Assembly (NCBI GenBank): GCA_033344775.1
Contig: JAWPMT010000006.1
Span: forward strand, 434,001 to 498,000
From: Cytophagales bacterium
Lineage (GTDB): Bacteria > Bacteroidota > Bacteroidia > Cytophagales > Cyclobacteriaceae
Length of the DNA: 64,000 nt
Reading direction: 5' to 3'
The notes under the pieces are model-generated. The model did no database searches. It saw nothing but the letters and a program-made list of their open reading frames with translations, and was not told the origin of the DNA. Positions within the stretch are counted from its first letter, which is position 1. Every line of letters begins with the position of its first letter. Of the stretch, positions 16,770 through 25,800 are shown piece after piece. The position numbers were made by a program, and so were the translations under genes.

Positions 16770-18152
16770 ATGAAACCTAATCCTATTCTCTATTTCCTTG
16801 CGCTGACCCTACTCTGGTTTGCTTGCTCTATTGAAGATGATATGAGTCCGGAAGGTGTATCCGTGGGCAACCTGGTTTTCAGTACCGATACAGTCAGTTT
16901 CGATACGCTGATCACTTCCCGTACCAGTATTACCCGTCGTTTTCGAATCTTTAATCCTTCCAATCAGGATGTCGTGCTGAATGAAATTGCTGTAGCGGGA
17001 GGAGATAATTCTTTCTACGACATCATTGTCAATGGAAAGCAGGGTGCAACAGTAGCCGATGAATTGCTACCAAAAGGAGATAGTATTTTGGTGTTGGTGA
17101 ATGTGAATATTGATCCGAATGATCAGGACCTGCCTTTTTTGGTGAAAGATTCCGTCATTGTTAGTTGGGGCAATAGCACCACAGACATCAAATTGGAGGC
17201 CTGGGGCCAGAATGCTATTTTTCTGCGCAATCAGATCATATGTGACCAAACCTGGACCAGCGAACGGCCTTATGTCATTCAGGGATTTGTGGCGGTGGAT
17301 TCTTTGTGCACATTAAGTATCGAACCTGGTACCCGTGTGTTGGTCGACAATGGAGCCTCTATTTTAATGGAAGGAACCCTGGATGTGCAAGGTGATTCTG
17401 CAAACGTGGTAACGTTTAGAAATACGCGATTCGATCCTGGTTTCCTACAAGCGCCCGGCCAATGGGGCGGATTGGTCTTTTTGCCAGGGAGTAGGAACAA
17501 TCGTATTTCCTATGCAACCATCGAAAATGCGGTGACAGGCATCTTCAGTTTTGGTACGAACGTCGAATCGCTCAGGGTTCATTTGGACGTTGACCATACA
17601 ACGATCAGACACATGTCTAATGCCGGGATCCAGGTATTTACTGCTGAGATGAATGTGAGCAATACACAGATCTATGACTGTGGTGCTTTTATGGCTTCAC
17701 ATTTTGCCGGTGGAAACTACACTTATGACCATTGCACGTTTACGAATGAGCAAACCAGCTTTATTCGTGATGATCCTTCCGTGGTATTTCTGGATAACTT
17801 CCCACAGGCGGAAGATCCTGTGGTAGAAGATCTTTCCATCACCATTACGAACTCGATTCTTTGGGGGTCGGAGGATGAGGAGCTATTCATTGGCAATGAT
17901 GGAGGGGCAGTGATTGAAACCATTCTTCAACAGAACATCATCCGAAGCGAGGAGGAGATACCGGGTAATTTCACTTCCAATGAATTCAACTTCCCTGGAT
18001 TCATCAATGTCTTCTCGTTTGATTACCAATTGGATTCATTGGCTTTCGCGAGAGGTCGTGCCCTGGAGTCCAGAAGAACCGATGACCTCTTAGGCATTCC
18101 CCGAGATGATATGCCCGATATCGGCGCATTTGAAAGGGTGGATGAGGAATGA
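16770..18152 (+). CDS. Exported lipoprotein with right-handed beta-helix-like repeats
   Basis: A 460-residue lipoprotein with the lipobox WFACS near residue 19. The first part (about 25-135) is beta-rich and resembles the immunoglobulin-like anchor domains of Bacteroidota surface proteins. From about 150 to 440 it shows parallel beta-helix features, with repeated short strands (for example NRISYATIENAVTG and TTIRHMSNAGIQVF). The final RRTDDLLGIPRDDMPDIGAFE is the typical end of choice-of-anchor/parallel-beta-helix proteins. It follows prfA by 30 bp but a functional link is unlikely. Substrate and role are unknown. Confidence 0.7.
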   Translation: MKPNPILYFLALTLLWFACSIEDDMSPEGVSVGNLVFSTDTVSFDTLITSRTSITRRFRIFNPSNQDVVLNEIAVAGGDNSFYDIIVNGKQGATVADELLPKGDSILVLVNVNIDPNDQDLPFLVKDSVIVSWGNSTTDIKLEAWGQNAIFLRNQIICDQTWTSERPYVIQGFVAVDSLCTLSIEPGTRVLVDNGASILMEGTLDVQGDSANVVTFRNTRFDPGFLQAPGQWGGLVFLPGSRNNRISYATIENAVTGIFSFGTNVESLRVHLDVDHTTIRHMSNAGIQVFTAEMNVSNTQIYDCGAFMASHFAGGNYTYDHCTFTNEQTSFIRDDPSVVFLDNFPQAEDPVVEDLSITITNSILWGSEDEELFIGNDGGAVIETILQQNIIRSEEEIPGNFTSNEFNFPGFINVFSFDYQLDSLAFARGRALESRRTDDLLGIPRDDMPDIGAFERVDEE

Positions 18153-18183
18153 GCTATTGTTAGTTTTTCGAAACTACGGGTAA

Positions 18184-19533
18184 TCAGTAGCTTTCTTCTC
18201 GCTTCAAATAAACGCGCCTTTTTCCCCCAGCATTAAACTCTTCAGCCCCATCAAACTGTCTTTTACTTGCGATCACGACGGTTTTATCATCCAGTTGTTT
18301 GTCCTGTTGCCAGAGGTCATATTGACTTTTCTTTTCCCCATCCGGGTAAATGGCTATCGCGGGTTTACCAGTGTAGAAGGTGTAAGCACTAGGTTCTTTT
18401 AAGTCATAAAGGAAAATTACAGGCCGGTCTCCTACTTCTTCTGCCAGTGCGTTGTACCATTCTTTTTGTCCTTTGACGTAATGAGGTCCAATTTTTTGTC
18501 CAGGGATTAAGTCCGTTCCGACATACAGTCGAAAGAGGAGCGTCAGCAAAATATGCGGCACCAGCAATGCGTACCACCACTTGCTGTGAAATCTGTCATT
18601 CCAAAACCGAGTCACCAGATATATGGCCGGTAGCCAGGCCAAAGAGGTCCACTGAATATGCACAACCCCTCGCAAGGATGAAAAGAGGAAGAAAACGAAG
18701 AACCCCCTGACCATAAAAGCCAAGGCCCTTTCGAATTGGTCTTTGGTTTTGATAAAAAGACTGATCATCAATACCGGACCTACGGCCAGCAATTGTTCTC
18801 CCACGAAACGAAGGGCGTATTTCAACTCAAAAGAGGAGGAACGTTCGATCAGATGAAATCGAATGGAAGGAAAATCATGTTGATATTGCCACCAGATGTG
18901 CGGTAGAAATAGCAGTAGAGAAATCCCTGTAATGAGGTAAAACTGCCGGTTTCGGAGTAGTTCTAAATTCGACAAAACGATCAATACGAAAAACAGGCCT
19001 GCGTGGTACTTGCTGTACAGCATGGCCGCCCCACAAAAGCCGAGAATGAAAACGTGCTTCAGTTGATTGCTTTTTAGCCACTGTTGATAGTAAAACAAAA
19101 AAGCAGCCCCAAAAGCGATCAATGGCCCATCGGGAAATACCAAAAACCCCAGGTAATTCAAAAAAGGGACAGCCAGTAGCATCAAATATATCGCCGGTGT
19201 TTTTAACGAGTCTTTTGGGACCATCTTGAAAAAAAATCCGATAGCAATGGTGATCAGTAGTACGTTAACCAATCGCAAACCGAACTCATTTTGAAAAAGT
19301 GAATATCCTATGTCGATGACCAGCGCGACCATAGGAGGGTGATCAAAATAACCCCACTGCAATTGTTGGGTGTAGATCCAATAGTAACTCTCGTCGTTGT
19401 GGGTTTCGGTAACTGCCGCCTGGATAAGGTTGATCACTAACCAAAAGAGGAGGAATAGTTGGGGAGAGTTATTTAGCGCTTTTTTGATCAAGGGGTAAAA
19501 ATAAGCGAGAGATACCGGTATTTTTTCGACCAA
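18184..19533 (-). CDS. Family GT39-type membrane glycosyltransferase
   Basis: A 449-residue polytopic membrane protein with about ten hydrophobic helices. The first periplasmic loop carries THNDESYYWIYTQQLQWGYF and HPPMVALVI, the conserved acidic/aromatic motif of ArnT/PMT-like (GT39/GT83) enzymes that use polyprenyl-phosphate sugars. The C-terminal part is a soluble periplasmic domain. The acceptor is unknown; lipid A or a surface glycoprotein is plausible. It ends a run of minus-strand genes (23087 down to 18184) with small gaps and could be the last gene of that transcript. Confidence 0.8.
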   Translation of the reverse strand: MVEKIPVSLAYFYPLIKKALNNSPQLFLLFWLVINLIQAAVTETHNDESYYWIYTQQLQWGYFDHPPMVALVIDIGYSLFQNEFGLRLVNVLLITIAIGFFFKMVPKDSLKTPAIYLMLLAVPFLNYLGFLVFPDGPLIAFGAAFLFYYQQWLKSNQLKHVFILGFCGAAMLYSKYHAGLFFVLIVLSNLELLRNRQFYLITGISLLLFLPHIWWQYQHDFPSIRFHLIERSSSFELKYALRFVGEQLLAVGPVLMISLFIKTKDQFERALAFMVRGFFVFFLFSSLRGVVHIQWTSLAWLPAIYLVTRFWNDRFHSKWWYALLVPHILLTLLFRLYVGTDLIPGQKIGPHYVKGQKEWYNALAEEVGDRPVIFLYDLKEPSAYTFYTGKPAIAIYPDGEKKSQYDLWQQDKQLDDKTVVIASKRQFDGAEEFNAGGKRRVYLKREESY

Positions 19534-19574
19534 ATAAACCTAGGCCGAAAAAAACCGGCATGACGTCAAGGAAA

Positions 19575-20438
19575 TCACTTCGTATGGAACCGCAGATATG
19601 CCCCGACAGAAAAGGATGGCGAAGCCAGGATTTGTTGGCCGGACAGAGCCATACTCACATTGGCGGTAAACCCATACTGGTTTTTGACATCCACGATGAC
19701 TTCAGGTGATAGCGCTAAATATTCCACATTATTGCTGAATAGCCCTTGATTCGGACTTGTAGCTAAATCACCATTCCTTAGTGATTTTACGCCGTAAAGT
19801 TTAGTCAGGAAGGTCAACCAAGTTTTGTACGTATAGCCTACTTCGAAACCATAACGAAATTCATCGGACAAGTTCCGGGTTCGATTATTGACTCCAGCCA
19901 TGATCGATAAATACACCGGAACCGGATAAAAGGAATGACTGATGTCCAGGCTTACCATTTGGTTGAATTCACCATCTCCTGTTTGCAACGATTCCGTGCG
20001 ACCACCATTCGCGTTTCCAAGAGGTATTCCTCCGGTAAGCGAAATACTCACTACCGTTGGCTGATCGGTCACAATACCATATTTCAACGTAATGTCCGCG
20101 TCTCCTAATGAGTTGACAAAATCACCCTCGTCTATGGAACCATCCAGTTTTTGGAATTCATTCAGTGTAACCCTGGAGAAGAATGGGAAATACACAACAC
20201 CGGTCAGTTTCGAAGTAATTCCATACTCCGCGTACAGGCTACTAGTGTAAACCGAGATTTTTGGACGAACATCAATAAGATCACCTTCCGGATTGAAGTA
20301 CCGATTGCTTCGCATGGCAAACTGATTAAATTTCAGAAAACCATTGCCTTTCGGTTGAGGCCATCCACCCCCAGCCACACCATTGAAAGCTATCAGACTA
20401 AAAAGCAGGAGGCCATATATTTTTAGTCGCGTCATCAA
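19575..20438 (-). CDS. Outer-membrane beta-barrel protein
   Basis: A 287-residue exported protein with signal peptide and alternating hydrophobic/polar strands that continue to a C-terminal aromatic segment (FSVGAYLRFHTK), typical of an outer-membrane barrel. Local features such as SSLYAEYGITSKLTG and KYGIVTDQPTVVSISLTGG resemble uncharacterised transporter-like barrels. Its start codon overlaps the stop of the upstream Ig-like lipoprotein gene by 4 bp (ATGA), so the two are translationally coupled and probably work at the same membrane. Confidence 0.65.
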   Translation of the reverse strand: MMTRLKIYGLLLFSLIAFNGVAGGGWPQPKGNGFLKFNQFAMRSNRYFNPEGDLIDVRPKISVYTSSLYAEYGITSKLTGVVYFPFFSRVTLNEFQKLDGSIDEGDFVNSLGDADITLKYGIVTDQPTVVSISLTGGIPLGNANGGRTESLQTGDGEFNQMVSLDISHSFYPVPVYLSIMAGVNNRTRNLSDEFRYGFEVGYTYKTWLTFLTKLYGVKSLRNGDLATSPNQGLFSNNVEYLALSPEVIVDVKNQYGFTANVSMALSGQQILASPSFSVGAYLRFHTK

Positions 20439-21616
20439 TTGCTCAAACTACCCAGTCCCAGGGTCACATTAAAGGGTTCGCACCATACAATGACGTAATC
20501 GTAACTATCGATGGTGGTTTCTGGAGAAACTTCCGTCACATTGATGCTAAAAGTACCGTCCTCGCTTTTGCCAAGATTAACCCCACCGGTAACACTACGC
20601 TCCTGGTTGCTCAGATAGAAATATGGTCCGGGAGCATTGGGGTCGATGCTCGCATTTTCAAAACTCAGGATCAATTGATCACCATCTTGTGCTAAAGTGA
20701 AGTTTCCACTGATTCGGTACCCTCTTCCTTCCAATGAACCGCTTCTAACCATATTCGTATTTTCCGAAAAGGCGGTTACCTCGACCGATGTGGTTTTTCC
20801 ATTGGTCAGGGCAGAAATGGTAGCACTTCCTTCCGTCAGGGCACGGGCCAATCCATTTTGGTTGATGCTGATGATCTCAGGAGCAGAAGACGCCCAATCT
20901 GCGAATACTGTGTTATCCACTTCTCCCGAGCTGTCAAAATACTGTGCTTCGAATTGGAATTGCGTACCTAACTCCATGCTTTGCGTCAAAACAACAATTC
21001 TCAATTCCTCGTCAAAGACGGTTTCAGCCCGATTGATTTCAAAACTTACTGAGTCGGAAAAAGCTCCGACTGTTGCCTTTACATCTGCAACGCCGACCCA
21101 CAAACCTCGGATTGTTCCATTTTCATCTATTTCGGCAACGCTACTTTCCGCAACACTCCATGTTATTGGAAGATCAGGTTGCTTCACGATCCCGGTCAGG
21201 TCGGTGTATTCGGCGCGCAAAGTGAATGTCTCACCAACACTTAATGAATCAGGTGCTTCTACAATTCGAATAGATTCCTGCGAGGAGAAAACCGTGATGG
21301 AAATTTCTTCCTTTCTGTCTTCGTACTGGACCGATAGGTCGACAATGCCTTCTTTCAAAGCACGGCCGATACCATTTTGATCAATGGAGAATACGGTGGC
21401 ATCAGAGCTGGACCAGATAAAAGTTACGTCTTCCTCCATGCCCCGTTCATTCATGTAACTGGCTTCAAGGGTATAGACGCCCGTAACATGGAAGTTTTCA
21501 GGGAGATTGGTGAGCCGGATGATGGGGGTAACCTCAGGTTCAAGGTCGGTTCCGATACAGCCCATCAGCCATATCAGTACTAGCGTAAATGAATATTTGA
21601 AGTTGATCTTGCCCAT
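20435..21616 (-). CDS. Lipoprotein with three BIG2-like Ig repeats and a C-terminal domain
   Basis: A 393-residue lipoprotein (lipobox LMGC near residue 20). Three tandem bacterial Ig-like repeats of about 85 residues are visible, each ending in a similar block: FSIDQNGIGRALKEGIVDLS, VAEIDENGTIRGLWVGVADV and IISINQNGLARALTEGSATI. The last 110 residues form a separate beta domain with FTLAQDGDQLILSFENA, resembling electron-transfer DM13-like domains of exported proteins. It overlaps the downstream barrel gene by 4 bp. The role is probably surface display or adhesion. Confidence 0.75.
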   Translation of the reverse strand: MGKINFKYSFTLVLIWLMGCIGTDLEPEVTPIIRLTNLPENFHVTGVYTLEASYMNERGMEEDVTFIWSSSDATVFSIDQNGIGRALKEGIVDLSVQYEDRKEEISITVFSSQESIRIVEAPDSLSVGETFTLRAEYTDLTGIVKQPDLPITWSVAESSVAEIDENGTIRGLWVGVADVKATVGAFSDSVSFEINRAETVFDEELRIVVLTQSMELGTQFQFEAQYFDSSGEVDNTVFADWASSAPEIISINQNGLARALTEGSATISALTNGKTTSVEVTAFSENTNMVRSGSLEGRGYRISGNFTLAQDGDQLILSFENASIDPNAPGPYFYLSNQERSVTGGVNLGKSEDGTFSINVTEVSPETTIDSYDYVIVWCEPFNVTLGLGSLSN

Positions 21617-21715
21617 TGTCGTTCTTCATAGAACGGTACAAAGGAAACAACCTTTCTTTTCTTTCTTCAAAAAATTGAGTTGGATTGATACAAAGGGATA
21701 AATAGAGGACAAATT

Positions 21716-22405
21716 TTATGGAATCAACACGATTCTTACATAGGGTGCTTCTCTGAAAAGGATCAGCTGGTCATTTTCAAGGGTCAGTTGTAAAGGCTCT
21801 GCCCTTTCATACAAATGCTGTCGTAGTTGACCATCAAATAAACCGAGATATCCACCAACAGCAATACCAAGTGTTTCACTGATCTCAACAAAACGGAGAG
21901 CCTCTCCGTCAAATTCGTACTTTCCATGCTGATTGCTGGTAATAATCAGTGAAAATGTCCCATCAGTATGGAATCGTACGTTCATGGGTGCGTCACAAGG
22001 TGGATTCAAGAAACCATCTAGAAACTCCAATCGAGCAAAGCGCCAGTCCATATCCTGAAAAGTCCGAGGAGCTGAAGTAGAATTGGGCTCTAAAGGACAT
22101 CCGGGCCCCGTCCATTCGATTACCTTAAGGCATTCCTCACAGTTGTTGACGTAGGCAGAATCCAATCGGGCCTGAAAAGAGATAGGTGTGATAGTCGCAA
22201 AGGTCTCCGGGTCGCATAGCGAAGGAGCAGTTACCCTTTCGGTAAAATCCTCCGATAATAGGTAATACTCAGCCGATTGATCTGCTGATCCGATGACCTC
22301 CAACACCCTTCCTGACATGGACGGATCGATCATGCAATTGGGTTCATCAGAAGAACAAGAATAATAGAAAACGATCAATAGAATTAAGGTCCATTGCATT
22401 TTCAT
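21716..22405 (-). CDS. Lipoprotein, tandem paralogue 2, function unknown
   Basis: A 229-residue lipoprotein. The ATG at 22405 is chosen because it follows the upstream gene's stop by 1 bp and gives a compact lipoprotein signal (KMQWTLILLIVFYYSC); the upstream in-frame ATG at 22444 would overlap the previous gene by 38 bp. A CEECLKVIEWTGPGC motif near residue 100 and a later META-like strand pattern match the neighbouring paralogue. The paired cysteines suggest disulphides. The function is unknown. Confidence 0.7.
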   Translation of the reverse strand: MKMQWTLILLIVFYYSCSSDEPNCMIDPSMSGRVLEVIGSADQSAEYYLLSEDFTERVTAPSLCDPETFATITPISFQARLDSAYVNNCEECLKVIEWTGPGCPLEPNSTSAPRTFQDMDWRFARLEFLDGFLNPPCDAPMNVRFHTDGTFSLIITSNQHGKYEFDGEALRFVEISETLGIAVGGYLGLFDGQLRQHLYERAEPLQLTLENDQLILFREAPYVRIVLIP

Positions 22406-22406
22406 C

Positions 22407-23087
22407 TCATTCGGCGTAAAAGACGAATTCAATATTTTCTTCATGCGTAAGCGTCAATCGGTTTCCGGTAATGCTTATCCTAACAGGAGTCTCTGAGAAT
22501 AGTCTTTCAAATGTTTCTTCAATTACTCTATCGTAGCCATGTACTCCGGCAAGGGTTTGAATGGGATCTTTTTCAAAACGGATCACATCTCCGTCTAGCT
22601 CGAAAATTGGACTAAACTCGTTCCGGACTTTAAATATTGCACGATTGTTCTGAAAGGAAAGCTGACTGGTATTCAAGCAAGGACCATAAAGCTTTTCTTC
22701 CTCAAGGACTAAATGGTCAAACTTCCATGAGGAACTTAGAAATGGACTTTCCGTTTCCATTGCTACATGTCCCGGATCACACCCTGGTCCGGACCATTCG
22801 AAGATTTGAATGCATTCCTGACAGGCATCAGTATCAGCAGAATCCAATAATATTTGGTCTAGGTAAAAACCATCGGGTTCTGGAAAGATTTCAGGGTTAC
22901 ATATGACTACAGCTATTGACCCTGTCTCAAGAAAAACTGATCCTGCGATTGAGTCACTGGAAAAAGAGGTTAAACCAAACATTGGAATTCCAGAAACTGA
23001 CTCATACGGACCCTCACAGGTCACACTTTCTTCCTTACATGAAAGAAAGAGAAAGCAGACGATAAGCAAAGACACAAAGCGGTTCAT
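22407..23087 (-). CDS. Lipoprotein, tandem paralogue 1, function unknown
   Basis: A 226-residue lipoprotein. The ATG at 23087 gives a clean lipoprotein signal (MNRFVSLLIVCFLFLSC); an upstream in-frame ATG at 23108 lies inside a perfect inverted repeat. It shares with the downstream gene a CQECIQIFEWSGPGC motif, a following polar region and a beta-rich C-terminal half, so the two arose by tandem duplication and have diverged far. The gene ends 1 bp before the start of its paralogue. The role is unknown. Confidence 0.7.
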   Translation of the reverse strand: MNRFVSLLIVCFLFLSCKEESVTCEGPYESVSGIPMFGLTSFSSDSIAGSVFLETGSIAVVICNPEIFPEPDGFYLDQILLDSADTDACQECIQIFEWSGPGCDPGHVAMETESPFLSSSWKFDHLVLEEEKLYGPCLNTSQLSFQNNRAIFKVRNEFSPIFELDGDVIRFEKDPIQTLAGVHGYDRVIEETFERLFSETPVRISITGNRLTLTHEENIEFVFYAE

Positions 23088-23115
23088 GTATTGAATGTAT
23101 GAATTCATTCAATAC
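23088..23115. promoter_or_regulatory. Perfect 10-bp inverted repeat abutting a start codon
   Basis: GTATTGAATG (23088-23097) and CATTCAATAC (23106-23115) are exact inverted copies with an 8-base spacer. The repeat touches the ATG at 23087 of the minus-strand lipoprotein gene. It may be an operator or an RNA hairpin at the start codon. Confidence 0.5.
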
Positions 23116-23165
23116 AAGGAAAGTTAAGACCCGGGAATACGCTAATCGAGTACTTTGAATCGCTA

Positions 23166-24284
23166 TTAAGTAGCCTTCTTATTCTTCGTTAAGGCATAGA
23201 TCATCGCCGCTAAACCAAATAGGAATCCTGGAATGCTAAGGATTTGGCCCATGTTGATCGGTAGACCTTCTTCAAAGGCTTCCTGATTCATTTTGAAAAA
23301 CTCGTCCACGAATCGTAGCGACCAAAGCAACATCATGAACACCGCGAACATGAAACCTTCCGGAAGTATGTCCCTTTTGTTTTTCCAAAGCCAAAATACC
23401 AGGACCATGATCAACAAGCAGTAAAGGGCTTCATAAAGCTGGGCCGGATGTCTGGCAATACCAATTCCCGAAATTTCGAGGTACTGAACGCCTCCTCTTT
23501 TCTTCACTTCATAGTTAAGTGGTTGACCTCTGCCAAAGTCCACGTGCTCGATCACTTCTGTATAACCCAATAGGGATCGTCGTAAGTTGTTCTCAATAAA
23601 ACTAATTTCCTGTTGAGTGGTCCCGAACGTTACCCCTTCTTTGAATTCAACAATGGCTTTGATCGGATATCGTCCAGGAACATCGGAAGTCTTGGACCCT
23701 CCTTCTTCAAAGTAGACAGATTCAACTTTTTCATCATCGAAATCCAGGACGTCTTCGGCACCACGTGCATAAACGATGCCGTAGCTGGAATTCGTCATGG
23801 TCCCTTCCATTTCCGAATTCATAAGGTTTCCGGTTCGGATCAATGCACCGCATAGGCAAGTAACGATGGCCAAACGATCCAGCATCCATAACCAGGTATA
23901 TCCTTTGATCTTTTTCACGAAAATCCAAATGGCCGTCAAAATTCCAATCGCACCGCCATGGCTAGCCAGCCCTCCTTCCCAGATCTTTAGGATTTCCAAA
24001 GGATTGGATAAGTAATATTCAGGATTGTAAAACAGACAGTGGCCCAGACGAGCACCCAGGATGACGGCCACCACCATATAGGTAGTCAGTTTATCTACAT
24101 CCGTCTGCGGCTTTCCTTCTGTTCTGAAGATATAGTACATCACCTGTTGCGAAAGCAAGAAGCCAGTAGCGAAAAGCAATCCGTACCAGACCACAGGTCG
24201 ATCTTCCAGGCCAATTCCGGATAAGGGAATGGTAAAAATCGCTGGGTCAGGACTCCAGATGATATAATTTAAAAGGAAGGACAT
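23166..24284 (-). CDS. lgt: Prolipoprotein diacylglyceryl transferase
   Basis: A 372-residue polytopic inner-membrane enzyme that transfers diacylglycerol from phosphatidylglycerol to the lipobox Cys of prolipoproteins. Diagnostic segments are WYGLLFATGFL near residue 33, GARLGHCLFYNPEYY near 77, WEGGLASHGGAIG near 102, the catalytic-Arg segment LIRTGNLMNSE near 148 and HPAQLYEAL near 277. It is about 80 residues longer than the E. coli enzyme; the extra residues (roughly 165-265) form a soluble insert on the periplasmic side. It lies 6 bp after trkH and is probably co-transcribed with trkA-trkH. Confidence 0.93.
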   Translation of the reverse strand: MSFLLNYIIWSPDPAIFTIPLSGIGLEDRPVVWYGLLFATGFLLSQQVMYYIFRTEGKPQTDVDKLTTYMVVAVILGARLGHCLFYNPEYYLSNPLEILKIWEGGLASHGGAIGILTAIWIFVKKIKGYTWLWMLDRLAIVTCLCGALIRTGNLMNSEMEGTMTNSSYGIVYARGAEDVLDFDDEKVESVYFEEGGSKTSDVPGRYPIKAIVEFKEGVTFGTTQQEISFIENNLRRSLLGYTEVIEHVDFGRGQPLNYEVKKRGGVQYLEISGIGIARHPAQLYEALYCLLIMVLVFWLWKNKRDILPEGFMFAVFMMLLWSLRFVDEFFKMNQEAFEEGLPINMGQILSIPGFLFGLAAMIYALTKNKKAT

Positions 24285-24290
24285 AGACTG

Positions 24291-25748
24291 CTAAATTTTG
24301 CGCCAAAAGTAAGGAGTAAATAAAATGAGGACGGTGAATAGCTCCAGTCGTCCAAGGAGCATCAAAAATGATAAAAACCATTTACTTGCCGCAGGTAAAT
24401 GGGCAAAATTATCAACTGGCCCTACGGTTCCGATCCCAGGTCCAATATTCCCAAGACAAGTGGCCACTGATCCAATCGCTGTATTGAAATCAACGCCAAA
24501 CGTTCCCATGATGATCGATCCCAGGGCGAAAATGGAGATGTAGATCATGATGAACGCCAGGATGTTGAACGTGATGTCTCGGGATACCGCTTTGCCATTG
24601 TAACGAACCGGAATTACCGCGGAAGGGTGTAATTGTCGTTTGAGCTCGAGGATACTGTTTTTGATCAATAAGATGTGTCGGACAATTTTCACACCACCAG
24701 CTGTGGAACCAGCAGAGGCACCAACAAACATCATGATGAAAAACAGCAAGGAAAGGAATGACGTCCATTGCGTATAATCATGGGTGACATAACCTGTTGT
24801 AGTAATAATGGATACTACTTGGAACAGCGCATCTCTGATAGACTTTTCGAAAGAATCGTGACCCAATCCGAAGATGATGGTACCGACCAGAATAGAGGCA
24901 ATCACACAGAACAAGGAGTAGAAAAGGAATTCCTGGTTCTTCAATACCTTTTTGAATTCACCGTGTAACCCGAAGTAGGTCATCGTAAAGTTCGTTCCGG
25001 CGAGGAACATGAATATGATGATCACATATTGAATGAACGGCGAGGTATAGTGGGCGATACTGGCATTTTTCGTTGAAAAACCTCCGGTAGCCATGGTTGT
25101 TAGTGCATGGTTGATGGCATCATAGAAATTCATGCCGCCGACCAGCAGTAACACGGTTTCTGTGACAGTAAGACCCAAATAGATTAACCAAAGTCGTTTG
25201 GCGGTTTCTTTGATCCGAGGTTGTAGCTTGTCCGGAGAGATGCCCGGTGCTTCCGCCACAAAAAGCTGCATGCCTCCAATGCCCAAAATCGGAAGGATGG
25301 CTACCGTGAGTACAATGATCCCCATGCCCCCGATCCACTGGGTGAGGCTGCGCCAAAACAGAATGCCTTTATGTACGGACTCAATGTCTGTCAAAATGGT
25401 GGCTCCTGTCGTTGAAAAGCCGGATAACGTTTCGAAGAAGGCATTCGTAAGATCAGGAATGGCCCCACTGAGGAGATAAGGTAACGTTCCGAAAAAACTC
25501 ATACTGAGCCACCCGGCTGTAACGACCAGATAACCGTCTTTCTTTCGGAGTTCTTTGTTTTGCCGTTTTCTGGTAAAGATGAAAGCTAAAAACCCGGTAA
25601 CAATGGTAATGGTCCCGGAAACGGTCAACGCCAAGAGGTCTCCTTCGCCATAATAAACACTAAAGGGAACGCAGACAAACATGAACGCTCCATTCAACAT
25701 CAGCAGGATGCCGATGATATGAATGATCACTTTGTAATTGAAGGTCAT
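24291..25748 (-). CDS. trkH: Trk-type potassium uptake channel TrkH
   Basis: A 485-residue membrane protein with the fourfold MPM repeat of TrkH/KtrB. The selectivity-filter segments are visible as FSTTGATIL near residue 112, MATGGFST near 218, TTGYVTHDY near 317 and CLGNIGPGIG near 436. TrkH forms the K+-conducting dimer, gated by the TrkA ring on the cytoplasmic side. The partner trkA lies directly upstream with 52 bp spacing, and lgt follows. Confidence 0.96.
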   Translation of the reverse strand: MTFNYKVIIHIIGILLMLNGAFMFVCVPFSVYYGEGDLLALTVSGTITIVTGFLAFIFTRKRQNKELRKKDGYLVVTAGWLSMSFFGTLPYLLSGAIPDLTNAFFETLSGFSTTGATILTDIESVHKGILFWRSLTQWIGGMGIIVLTVAILPILGIGGMQLFVAEAPGISPDKLQPRIKETAKRLWLIYLGLTVTETVLLLVGGMNFYDAINHALTTMATGGFSTKNASIAHYTSPFIQYVIIIFMFLAGTNFTMTYFGLHGEFKKVLKNQEFLFYSLFCVIASILVGTIIFGLGHDSFEKSIRDALFQVVSIITTTGYVTHDYTQWTSFLSLLFFIMMFVGASAGSTAGGVKIVRHILLIKNSILELKRQLHPSAVIPVRYNGKAVSRDITFNILAFIMIYISIFALGSIIMGTFGVDFNTAIGSVATCLGNIGPGIGTVGPVDNFAHLPAASKWFLSFLMLLGRLELFTVLILFTPYFWRKI

Positions 25749-25800
25749 CGGATTGGTAGCTGCGTAAAGTTAATTGGCATTCCGATGATTGCTTTTCGAT

